A stretch of DNA of 64,000 nt, from contig NZ_WOWL01000001.1 of the NCBI RefSeq assembly GCF_009741265.1, forward strand, positions 3,844,001 through 3,908,000, in the 5' to 3' direction. The first letter of the stretch is position 1, and every line of letters begins with the position of its first letter. A program made the translations under genes and the position numbers. Under the pieces are notes generated by a model, which saw only the letters and a program-made list of their open reading frames with translations, was not told where the DNA came from and searched no databases. Of this stretch, positions 43,951 through 51,463 are shown one piece after another. The DNA comes from Pseudarthrobacter sp. GA104 (lineage in GTDB: Bacteria; Actinomycetota; Actinomycetes; Actinomycetales; Micrococcaceae).

Positions 43951-45453
43951 TCAGCGGCTGGCGGAAACGCTCTCCAGCTGAAGCGACTTGGCTGTTGCCT
44001 TTTCCAGCTCGACGGCAAGCTCCGGGTTCTCGTCCAGCTTGACCCCGTAGCCGGGCATCATGTCCTTCAGCTTGGACTGCCAGCCCTTGAAGTTCCGCGG
44101 GAAGGTCTTCTTCAGCAGTTCGATCATGATAGGGACCGCAGTGGATGCTCCGGGCGACGCGCCCAGGAGCGCGCCGATGGAACCGTCACGGCCGGCGATC
44201 ACTTCAGTTCCGAACTGGAGGATGCCGCCCTTCTGCGGATCTTTCTTGATGATCTGTACACGCTGGCCGGCTGTGATCAGTTCCCAGTCACCATCCTTGG
44301 CCTCCGGGTAGTACTCACGCAGCGCTTCGACTTTGTCGCCGTGGCGCTTGGCCACTTCCTTGACCAGGTACGCGGTGAGGTCCATGTTGTCCTTCGCCAC
44401 CGCCAGCATTGGAATGATGTTGCTCGGCCTGATGGACCGCGGAAGATCGAGGTAGGAACCGTTCTTCAGGAAGTTGGTGGAGAACCCGGCATACGGTCCG
44501 AACAGCAGCGAACGCTTTCCGTCCACGTACCGGGTGTCAAGGTGGGGCACCGACATGGGCGGCGCGCCCACCGATGCCTGGCCGTAGACCTTGGCACTGT
44601 GCTGGGCGGCGATGGTCTCGTCCGTGCAGCGGAAGAACTGCCCGGAGACCGGGAACCCGCCGTAGCCCTTGCTTTCCGGGATGCCCGAAGCCTGCAGCAG
44701 GTGCAGGGCGCCGCCGCCGGCACCCACAAACACGAACTTGGCGTGGATCTTGCCGTGCTCGCCTGACTTGGGGTACTTCAGCGAAAGGTCCCAGCCGCCG
44801 TCGGACGCCCTGGAGATGCCCGTGACGTCATGGCCGAAGTTGATTTCGACGCCGTTGTTCCCAAGGTAGGTGGTCAGTTCGCGGGTGAGTGCCCCGAAGT
44901 CGACGTCGGTGCCCTCCGCGGCGCGGGTAGCGGCGATGCGCTGCTTGGGATCGCGCCCCTTCACGATCAGCGGCGCCCACTTGGCGATCTGGCCGTGGTC
45001 CTCGGAGTACTCCATGCTCCGGAACAGGGTGTGGGGCTTGAGTGCCTCGTACCGGGTCCGCAGGAAGCGCGTGTGGTCCTCGCCGATGACGAAGCTCATG
45101 TGCGGCACGGTGTTGATGAAGCCCTTGGGAGAGCCGATCAGGTTCCGGTCCACCAAATGGGACCAGAACTGGCGGGACAACTGGAACTGTTCATTGATCT
45201 GCAGTGCCTTGGAGGGGTCCACTGAGCCGTCTTTGGCTGCAGGGGAATAGTTGAGTTCGCAGAGGGCAGCGTGGCCGGTGCCGGCGTTGTTCCACGGGCC
45301 GGAGCTTTCCAGCCCGGGCTGGTCCAGCCGTTCGAACAGGGAGATGGTCCAGTCCGGCTCCAGCTGCTTGAGGAATGCCCCCAGTGTGGCGCTCATGATG
45401 CCGCCGCCAATCAGGACGACGTCGGCATGTGGGGTCTTGGAAATGAAGGTCAC
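43951..45453 (-). CDS. mqo: Malate:quinone oxidoreductase
   Basis: 500-aa FAD-dependent peripheral membrane enzyme oxidising malate to oxaloacetate with quinone reduction in the TCA cycle. VLIGGGIMSATLGAFLKQL is the FAD-binding region; LFERLDQPGLESSGPWNNAGTGH and FVFVGAGGGALHLLQ are diagnostic. GTG start with GGAGA upstream. Confidence 0.95.
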   Translation of the reverse strand: MTFISKTPHADVVLIGGGIMSATLGAFLKQLEPDWTISLFERLDQPGLESSGPWNNAGTGHAALCELNYSPAAKDGSVDPSKALQINEQFQLSRQFWSHLVDRNLIGSPKGFINTVPHMSFVIGEDHTRFLRTRYEALKPHTLFRSMEYSEDHGQIAKWAPLIVKGRDPKQRIAATRAAEGTDVDFGALTRELTTYLGNNGVEINFGHDVTGISRASDGGWDLSLKYPKSGEHGKIHAKFVFVGAGGGALHLLQASGIPESKGYGGFPVSGQFFRCTDETIAAQHSAKVYGQASVGAPPMSVPHLDTRYVDGKRSLLFGPYAGFSTNFLKNGSYLDLPRSIRPSNIIPMLAVAKDNMDLTAYLVKEVAKRHGDKVEALREYYPEAKDGDWELITAGQRVQIIKKDPQKGGILQFGTEVIAGRDGSIGALLGASPGASTAVPIMIELLKKTFPRNFKGWQSKLKDMMPGYGVKLDENPELAVELEKATAKSLQLESVSASR

Positions 45454-45532
45454 GATCAGTCTCCGATTGCAGCGGCTCTGGCTGTCACAGAATATCCCCG
45501 GGCAGCGGACATACTGAAATTGGGCCGCTCCG

Positions 45533-47203
45533 TCAAGGCTTTAGTTGCACCTTCGTGAAAACTTCATTTAAGACCGGCGACGCCGGATAGCTCAGGACAC
45601 GGTCGGACAGGGCCAGGGCGGAGATGGGGAAGGCGACGGGGACTGCGGGTACGGTCGCCGCAATCTGGGCGTTGATGGTGTGATATTGCTCATCCCGTTC
45701 CTTGCCTTCGGGCAACCCGCGCGCCCGGTTGATCTTCGAAAAGACCTGGGGATCATGGTAGCCAAACTCGCCGTTCTTCTCCCCGAAGAGGGGGCCCACG
45801 AAATTATCGGCATCGGAGTAGGAGCCGTTCCAGCCCAGGAGATGGAGCGCGTGGTCGCCGGGGGACTGCACCTTCTGCAGGTAGCCGTCGGACCAGTCCA
45901 CCGGAACCGGCTGGATGTTGAATCCGACGGCGGTGAGCTGGCGGCTGATCTCGGCATAGACCTTCTCGGGGGTGGGCAGGTAGGGGCGGGTGACGTTCAG
46001 GGGGTAGTAGAACTTGAGTTCCTCGCCGGCGTACCCGCCCTCCTTCAGGTACTCCTTGGCCTTGGCGGGGTCGTGGCCCAACTCCGGGGCCTCGTTGTTG
46101 AATCCGCTGATCTTGGGCGGGACGAACTGCGTGGCCTTGGCCGTGTTGTCGATGAAGAACCTGCGGATCAGGGTCTCCTTGTCGATCGCCATTTCGATCG
46201 CCTGGCGGACCTTCAGGTTCTGGAGCACGGGGACATCCTGGTTGATGCCCACGTACATGACGGAGAAGGGGTCGCGCTGGACGATCTGCTTTCCGCGCTT
46301 GACCAGTTGGTCGAAGTTGCCCACCGTTACGGCGTCATAACCGTCGATCTTGCCGTCGAGCAGGGCCTGGAGCCTGGCCTGCGGGTGGTCGTAGGCGACG
46401 AAGTTGATGGTGGAAATCTGGCCGCGTTCGCCCCAATAGGACTTGTTGGTGGCCAGCGTAACGCTTCCTTCGTCCCAGGAGGAAAGGCTGAACGGACCGG
46501 TTCCCACCGGCTTGGTGCCAAAGGCGGAGACGGGCTGGCCGCCGCGGCTTTGGTCTAGGACGTCGGCCTTGCCCGCGGCGAGGGCGGCAGGGGAGGCCAT
46601 GGCAAAGGCCGGCAGCGTAAGGGCCTGGAGGAAGGCGGTGAACCGCTGGGTAAGGTCAATCCTCACAGTGTCCGCTGAGAGTGCGGTGCAGCTTTTGAAG
46701 ATGGAGAGCTCCGGCTCATCCGAATGCGCCTTGAAGACACCCTTGAAGGTTCCGCCCGGAGCCTGCCGCCTCAACTCCGCGGAAAAGGCGAACCAGCGGT
46801 TGAAGTTGACGCAGACGGCCTCCGCGTTGAACGGGGTCCCGTCCTGGAAAACGACGTCGGAGCGGAGTTTGAAGGTGTAGGAACGGCCTTCGTTCGATTC
46901 AGTCCACTCCGTGGCGAGCAATGGCGTGGGCTTTCCGGTGATTTGGTCCACTCCCACCAGACCTTCGAGGATCTGGCGGGTAATGCGCTGGGACTCGACA
47001 TCGTTGGACAGGGCAGGATCCAGGCCCAGGGGCTGGGCAGCAGTTCCAAAATTGAAGGTGGCGGCGGGCTCGGCGGCGGTTGTTGCGCTGGGGGAGTCCG
47101 ACGACGGCGAGGGGGCGGGGACGGCCGTGCAGGAGGTCACGCCCAACGCCAGGAGGACAGCGCCCGTCTTGATGACTGTCCGCCGCGAAGTACTGCTGGG
47201 CAC
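45533..47203 (-). CDS. ABC transporter substrate-binding lipoprotein, family 5 (peptide/nickel type)
   Basis: 556-aa extracellular binding protein: Tat-like SRRTVIK followed by a hydrophobic segment and lipobox GVTSC (Cys near 25). EGLVGVDQITGKPTPLLATEW and YTFKLRSDVVFQDGTPFNAEAV are typical SBP_bac_5 segments. No permease or ATPase genes are adjacent, so it is an orphan binding protein here. GTG start. Confidence 0.92.
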   Translation of the reverse strand: MPSSTSRRTVIKTGAVLLALGVTSCTAVPAPSPSSDSPSATTAAEPAATFNFGTAAQPLGLDPALSNDVESQRITRQILEGLVGVDQITGKPTPLLATEWTESNEGRSYTFKLRSDVVFQDGTPFNAEAVCVNFNRWFAFSAELRRQAPGGTFKGVFKAHSDEPELSIFKSCTALSADTVRIDLTQRFTAFLQALTLPAFAMASPAALAAGKADVLDQSRGGQPVSAFGTKPVGTGPFSLSSWDEGSVTLATNKSYWGERGQISTINFVAYDHPQARLQALLDGKIDGYDAVTVGNFDQLVKRGKQIVQRDPFSVMYVGINQDVPVLQNLKVRQAIEMAIDKETLIRRFFIDNTAKATQFVPPKISGFNNEAPELGHDPAKAKEYLKEGGYAGEELKFYYPLNVTRPYLPTPEKVYAEISRQLTAVGFNIQPVPVDWSDGYLQKVQSPGDHALHLLGWNGSYSDADNFVGPLFGEKNGEFGYHDPQVFSKINRARGLPEGKERDEQYHTINAQIAATVPAVPVAFPISALALSDRVLSYPASPVLNEVFTKVQLKP

Positions 47204-47336
47204 TCGTTTATCACCTCTGGATCTGCCGGAGCCGCCGCGTGCGGACCGAAGCCCAGTCTAATAGACGCCACCTGCAGATCCCTGGCGCCGCCGGGTGTTC
47301 CGGCCGCGGGGCAGCAGCGGCCTCCGCGGCACAGGG

Positions 47337-47372
47337 AAGCCGGGGGCCATCCTTTCGGCAGGCCCCCGGCTT
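47337..47372 (-). terminator. Hairpin downstream of fasciclin gene
   Basis: Perfect 12-bp arms AAGCCGGGGGCC and GGCCCCCGGCTT with a 12-base loop, 42 bases past the fasciclin stop. Only two T follow, so it is a probable but not canonical terminator. Confidence 0.6.
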
Positions 47373-47413
47373 CGCTGTTCCCGCGGACACGGTGGGGTGT
47401 CCGCACCTGGTGG

Positions 47414-48088
47414 CTACTTGGGCATCAGCACCGAGTCGATCAGGTAGACGGTGGCGTTCTTGGTCTGGACGCCGCCGCAGACCACGTTGGCGTTATCTAC
47501 CTTGAGCTGGTCACCGCTGCCCGTGACAGTAACTGAACCGCCCTGGACCGTAGCGTGGGTGCCGGCGATCTTGTCGGGGGTGATCTGGCCGGGAACAACG
47601 TGGTAGGTCAGGATCTTGCTCAGGAGGGCGTCGTCCGTCTTCAGGGTTTCGATGGTGGCGGCATCGATCTTGGCGAAGGCGTCATCCACCGGAGCGAAGA
47701 CCGTGAACTCGCCGCCGTTCAGGGTGTCCACCAGGTCAACCTTGGGGTTCAGCTTTCCGGAAACGGCGGCGGTGAGGGTTGTCAGGATCGGGTTGTTGGA
47801 CGCTGCAACCGCCACCGGATCGAGGGCCATGCCTTCCACGGAGCCTGCACCTGAGGGGACCTTTTCGGCGTAGCCCGCGCAGCCCGGGCCAACCAGGTTG
47901 GCCGCCGGATCCATGGCCGCAGCGGAGGCGGTGGCGGACGGTGAAGGCGCCATGCTCGTAGCCGCCGGCGATTCCGCGGGAGCGGAGGAGCCGGACGTCG
48001 ATGCCGAACCGCCACAGGCGGTGAGGCTGAGCAGAGCTGCTGCTGCTACGCCTGCGACGGTGAAGGTTGTGCGCTTGATGGTCTGCAT
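47414..48088 (-). CDS. Fasciclin (FAS1) domain lipoprotein
   Basis: 224-aa secreted lipoprotein: signal peptide with lipobox SLTACGG, a Ser/Ala-rich linker, and one FAS1 domain (NPILTTLTAAVSG, GEFTVFAPVDDAFAKI, LTYHVVPGQ, NVVCGGVQTKNATVYLIDSVL). This is the MPT70/MPB83-like layout of actinobacterial surface proteins associated with adhesion. ATG at 48088 has AAGGAG upstream; the longer frame to 48169 is unsupported. Confidence 0.93.
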   Translation of the reverse strand: MQTIKRTTFTVAGVAAAALLSLTACGGSASTSGSSAPAESPAATSMAPSPSATASAAAMDPAANLVGPGCAGYAEKVPSGAGSVEGMALDPVAVAASNNPILTTLTAAVSGKLNPKVDLVDTLNGGEFTVFAPVDDAFAKIDAATIETLKTDDALLSKILTYHVVPGQITPDKIAGTHATVQGGSVTVTGSGDQLKVDNANVVCGGVQTKNATVYLIDSVLMPK

Positions 48089-48300
48089 TTCGGTTCTCCT
48101 TGGATTGTGGCGTCTGCCCGCCGCGGACACACTGTCGGACGGCGTCGTTCGAATCTTGCTGGTGGGCACCTGCCCTTGGCCGGTGTCTCACTGGGTATTC
48201 GGCCGGGGGCGGGACGCGGATGGGTGCATTCCAAGGACTTTTTCGGCGGCCTGCGAATTTTGCCGTGCATAAGCGCAGGTGGCGGGCCGGTTAAACGGAG

Positions 48301-48328
48301 TGGTCCCCCGGCCACAGCCGGGGGACCA
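48301..48328 (-). terminator. Hairpin downstream of tRNA-Leu
   Basis: Perfect 12-bp arms TGGTCCCCCGGC and GCCGGGGGACCA with a 4-base loop, five bases after the tRNA 3' end. Confidence 0.7.
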
Positions 48329-48333
48329 CATAG

Positions 48334-48415
48334 TGCGCAAGGGGGGACTTGAACCCCCACGCCCGAAGGCACAGGAACCTAAATCCTGCGTGTCTGCCAA
48401 TTTCACCACTCGCGC
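48334..48415 (-). tRNA. tRNA-Leu (anticodon UAG)
   Basis: 82-nt tRNA without encoded CCA. Acceptor GCGCGAG pairs with CTTGCGC (one G-U). Anticodon stem CAGGA/TCCTG encloses loop TTTAGGT, giving anticodon TAG. A variable arm (TGCCTTCGGGCG) marks it as class II, and the T arm contains GGGGGTTCAAGTCCCCC. Confidence 0.95.
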
Positions 48416-48514
48416 AGGGCTTCCTGCCGCCGTTTCCCTTCGGCAGGGCCCGACGGCGGATGCCAGTGTCCATTGTAGCGTCGCCACGGCAGGGCCTTGG
48501 TTAGCGCCGCACGG

Positions 48515-48988
48515 TCAGGCGTCGAGGTTGAGGTCCCGCCGCAGCTTGGCAACGTGGCCCGTGGCCCTGACGTTGTACTGGGCCAGCGCAACCTTGCCCT
48601 CGGGGTCCACCACGATGGTGGAACGGATCAGTCCCTCGTAGGTCTTGCCGTAGTTCTTCTTCTCGCCCCAGGCACCGTACGCCTCCGCAACGGCATGGTC
48701 CGCGTCCGAGAGCAAGGGAAAAGTGAGCTCTTCCTTTGCCGCGAACTTCGCCAGTTTTTCCACCGGATCGGGGGAGATGCCCAGCACGTCGTAGCCGGCC
48801 GACTGGAGAGAGGCAAGGTTGTCGCGGAAATCGCACGCCTCCTTGGTGCACCCCGGTGTTGCGGCTGCCGGGTAGAAGTACACAATGGTGTGGCGGCCGG
48901 GGCGCCCGGACAAACTGACGTCCGCGCCGGAAGAGTCCTTCAGTGTGAAACCGGGCGCGTCGTCGCCGGTTACGAGTCTGTCAGCCAA
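48515..48988 (-). CDS. bcp: Thioredoxin-dependent thiol peroxidase, Bcp/PrxQ family
   Basis: 157-aa peroxiredoxin reducing H2O2 and organic peroxides. Peroxidatic Cys47 and resolving Cys52 in TPGCTKEACDF show the PrxQ CX4C arrangement. TTG at 48988 (MADRLVTGDDAPGF) with AGGAG seven bases upstream gives the family length; the frame reaching 49057 overlaps the control region. Divergent from a MarR gene that may regulate it. Confidence 0.92.
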   Translation of the reverse strand: MADRLVTGDDAPGFTLKDSSGADVSLSGRPGRHTIVYFYPAAATPGCTKEACDFRDNLASLQSAGYDVLGISPDPVEKLAKFAAKEELTFPLLSDADHAVAEAYGAWGEKKNYGKTYEGLIRSTIVVDPEGKVALAQYNVRATGHVAKLRRDLNLDA

Positions 48989-49020
48989 TGTTTTTCTCCT
49001 TTTCGCGGGCGGGACACACC

Positions 49021-49026
49021 AGCCTA
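49021..49026 (-). promoter_or_regulatory. -10 candidate for bcp
   Basis: Reads TAGGCT on the minus strand, 32 bases before the TTG start. The palindrome at 49043-49058 overlaps its -35 position. Confidence 0.4.
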
Positions 49027-49042
49027 GTAAGGGCAGGGAACC

Positions 49043-49058
49043 AGTGCTAATCGGCACT
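49043..49058. promoter_or_regulatory. Palindrome between divergent bcp and marR, candidate operator
   Basis: AGTGC-TAATCG-GCACT, perfect 5-bp arms. It lies immediately upstream of the marR -10 and over the -35 position of bcp, so one bound dimer could control both genes. Confidence 0.5.
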
Positions 49059-49062
49059 TGGC

Positions 49063-49068
49063 TATACT
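49063..49068 (+). promoter_or_regulatory. -10 element of predicted leaderless marR transcript
   Basis: TATACT, near consensus, ends six bases before the ATG at 49075; no Shine-Dalgarno is present. Confidence 0.6.
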
Positions 49069-49074
49069 TGCTGC

Positions 49075-49542
49075 ATGCCTGATATGGATCACTGGCCCAC
49101 GGGGCGCCTCTTGTCCACTGCTGCGCGCCTCGTTGAACACTCCTGGAATGAAAAACTGGGTGCCATCGGCCTCACCCATGCGGGAGTCATTGCCATCGAG
49201 GTTCTCGATGCGCAAGGCCCCATGACCCAGGCGCAGCTTGCCCAATACGTTCGTGTCCAGGCGCAGACTATGGGTAAGACGCTCAGCCGCCTTGAGGCCC
49301 ACGGACACATCGTCCGCGTCCGCAGCACGTCGGACCGCCGGAGCCATGTGGTGTCCCTCACCGAGCAGGGCAAAGAAGCCGTTAAGGCCGCGGTGGAAAT
49401 GGAACGGTCGGTGCTGGCGTCAGCCTCAATTGATCCGGACTTGCTGCGTCAGGAACTCCAGGCTGTCGTGCGCGAACTGGCCAGCCAGTTCGCCACAACC
49501 CCCAGCTCCGCCAACGGCGCGCTGGTGGAGAACACACCCTAG
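49075..49542 (+). CDS. MarR family transcriptional regulator
   Basis: 155-aa winged-helix protein: MTQAQLAQYVRVQAQTMGKTLSRLEAHGHI is the DNA-binding region and SDRRSHVVSLTEQGKEAV the wing. It contains no cysteine, which rules out an OhrR-type thiol switch despite the neighbouring peroxiredoxin. Ligand unknown. Likely autoregulated through the palindrome at 49043. Confidence 0.9.
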   Translation: MPDMDHWPTGRLLSTAARLVEHSWNEKLGAIGLTHAGVIAIEVLDAQGPMTQAQLAQYVRVQAQTMGKTLSRLEAHGHIVRVRSTSDRRSHVVSLTEQGKEAVKAAVEMERSVLASASIDPDLLRQELQAVVRELASQFATTPSSANGALVENTP

Positions 49543-49573
49543 AAGTAAGGCGCCGGGCTAGTCGCCGGCGGGC

Positions 49574-49616
49574 AGGCGTGACTGCGGCCTCCAAGGGCTG
49601 CGGTCACGCCTTTTTT
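49574..49616 (+). terminator. Rho-independent terminator of marR
   Basis: Arms AGGCGTGAC and GTCACGCCT with an extended GC inner region, followed by a T6 run. Confidence 0.85.
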
Positions 49617-49710
49617 GTTGCCCGAGGACGGCCCCCGGCCACCTTCGCAACGTCGGCGCCATGCAGGTCCCTCCGCGGTGGCCAGGGGCCGAAACAAGTG
49701 GGGACACAGC

Positions 49711-49754
49711 AAAACAGCCTCCTGCTCGCGTTTCCGCGAGCAGGAGGCTGTTTT
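49711..49754. terminator. Bidirectional terminator with perfect 20-bp stem (tRNA-Lys side)
   Basis: Arms AAAACAGCCTCCTGCTCGCG and its exact reverse complement around loop TTTC, with A-run on the left and T-run on the right. It lies eight bases downstream of tRNA-Lys on the minus strand and also insulates the marR side. Confidence 0.9.
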
Positions 49755-49762
49755 CCCAATCG

Positions 49763-49835
49763 TGCACCCCCCGGGACTTGAACCCGGAACCCATTGATTA
49801 AGAGTCAATTGCTCTGCCAATTGAGCTAGAGGTGC
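49763..49835 (-). tRNA. tRNA-Lys (anticodon CUU)
   Basis: 73-nt tRNA without encoded CCA. Acceptor GCACCTC pairs with GGGGTGC; D arm GCTCAATTGGCAGAGC; anticodon stem ATTGA/TCAAT with loop CTCTTAA (anticodon CTT); T arm CCGGGTTCAAGTCCCGG. Confidence 0.96.
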
Positions 49836-50120
49836 ATCTTTTTGCTGTGATCACCGGCTTTTCTTTCCCGGTTGATCTCCGCAACGACATGAAACTCTAC
49901 ACGAACTTTTTGCGCATGTGAAATCGGGTGGAAAGCAGGGCCCACATCGAGGGGGAGGGGGCAGAACCAGCATAAAATCAGGGTTTTTATTGTCGGGTGG
50001 GAGCCGGAATCCGCCCTTCGGCGTCCTGGCGACGTCGCGGATCGTGCCGTACGGGCCTGTGAAATGGGCCACAGGGCAGCAGTGAAACCGATGATGGTGC
50101 CGTAGGTGCCGGCGCGGGCC

Positions 50121-51197
50121 TTACTCGAGCCGTTTCCGGCGGGGAACCCGGAAGCCCGCGGCCTCGGCATGGGCGGCCGACTCAAACCAGACCTCAGCCC
50201 GCGCCTGGTCATATTCGGGATGCCCCTCCTCGTAATAGACCATGGTTCCGGCGTCACCCTTGACCGTGTAGCCGGCCGGTCCGCTGCCATCCGCTCCCGC
50301 GGCCGCTGAGCCCGCCCCGTAGGGTTCATCCGCCGCCAGGTGTCCTGCGGGTTCCGTCGCTGCTGCGGCCTGGGGCTGTCGGGCGTGGTCGGCTCCGTTT
50401 TCAGTCACGGCGGATTCAGTCACGGCGGAAGACTGGGTGCGGTCCGCCGTTTCTGCCGCGGGCGCGCTGTCGGGAACGACGGCAGCTGTCGGCGTTGCGG
50501 GCGCGCCGCCACCGGCGGGCTGGCCCGCGGCAGAGGCACTCGCAGCACCACTTGCAGTGCCGTTTTCAGTACCGGCACCCGCCGGCGTGGAAGCCCGGCC
50601 CGCCGGACCGGCGTCGTCCAGGTCCTCCACCGCCGCCGTCTCGGCGCCCGGGAGGGTGGGGGCGTGCGGCTCCGTGTATTCAGGGTGATGGACCGGCCGG
50701 GATGCCGGCGCCGGCTCTGCCGGCTGGTCCGCGGGAGCCGGGGAAGGAGCCGCCGTGGACGCGCCACCGGTCCCGGCCGGGCTTTCCTGCAGAGGACTTT
50801 CCTGCGGCCCGCGGTGGGATGCTCCGCCGGCTGCAACGACGGAGGAGCCCGAGGCCTCGGACCATTTGGTTTCCCACTCGTCCTCGTCCTGGCTGCGGCG
50901 CTCGTCCTGGCCGGGTACTGGCGGGACTGCAGCCGGTGCCGCCGTATCTGCGGGTTCCTCTGCGGTGGTCGGCGCTGCAGGTTCGGCGGGACGGCCGAAA
51001 CCTGCTGCGCCGGGAAGGCCGGTGGTGCCGGCTGCTTCAGCAGAGGCAGCGGCGCTTCCGCCCGAGAGCGCTCCGTCGGTGCGCGTGCCCTCGGCGCCGG
51101 ACCTCCCGGACGGCTTGGATGCACTGTTGCGGTTCAGCAACCACCACACAACGCCGATGATGACAATGATCAGGATGATCCAGAAAACGAAATCCAT
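50121..51197 (-). CDS. Membrane protein with C-terminal sunset (ArfC-like) domain
   Basis: 358-aa protein: one N-terminal TM helix (DFVFWIILIIVIIGVVWWLL), about 270 residues of Ala/Pro/Glu-rich low-complexity sequence, then a C-terminal segment of about 50 residues (GYTVKGDAGTMVYY, AEVWFESAAHAEAAGF) resembling the sunset domain found in mycobacterial ArfC-type proteins. Function unknown. ATG at 51197 with AAGGG upstream. The disordered middle probably spans the envelope. Confidence 0.8.
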   Translation of the reverse strand: MDFVFWIILIIVIIGVVWWLLNRNSASKPSGRSGAEGTRTDGALSGGSAAASAEAAGTTGLPGAAGFGRPAEPAAPTTAEEPADTAAPAAVPPVPGQDERRSQDEDEWETKWSEASGSSVVAAGGASHRGPQESPLQESPAGTGGASTAAPSPAPADQPAEPAPASRPVHHPEYTEPHAPTLPGAETAAVEDLDDAGPAGRASTPAGAGTENGTASGAASASAAGQPAGGGAPATPTAAVVPDSAPAAETADRTQSSAVTESAVTENGADHARQPQAAAATEPAGHLAADEPYGAGSAAAGADGSGPAGYTVKGDAGTMVYYEEGHPEYDQARAEVWFESAAHAEAAGFRVPRRKRLE

Positions 51198-51450
51198 GGC
51201 AGGCCCTTCAGTCCGGATGGCAAGGTGTCTTTTCCTGACGCTACGTCCGGCGGCCACGACTGTCCAGATTGACGGCAGTGGCTGTTGCGCGGGGCGGGGC
51301 ATGGAAGACGCCCGTGAGCCAGCGCCGGGCGGGACGGGCCTCGAACGACTCGTCTCACTATGCGAGATGGCAGTCCATGATCCGGCATCGAATTTCAGGC
51401 TTTTGGTATTGAGGGGCGTGAACCTGTCGTTCCGGTGTGCAGCCGAGCCC

Positions 51451-51456
51451 TAGACT
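51451..51456 (+). promoter_or_regulatory. -10 element of predicted leaderless ilvD transcript
   Basis: TAGACT ends seven bases before the ATG at 51464; the spacer TTCCCCT is pyrimidine-rich, the opposite of a Shine-Dalgarno. Confidence 0.6.
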
Positions 51457-51463
51457 TTCCCCT

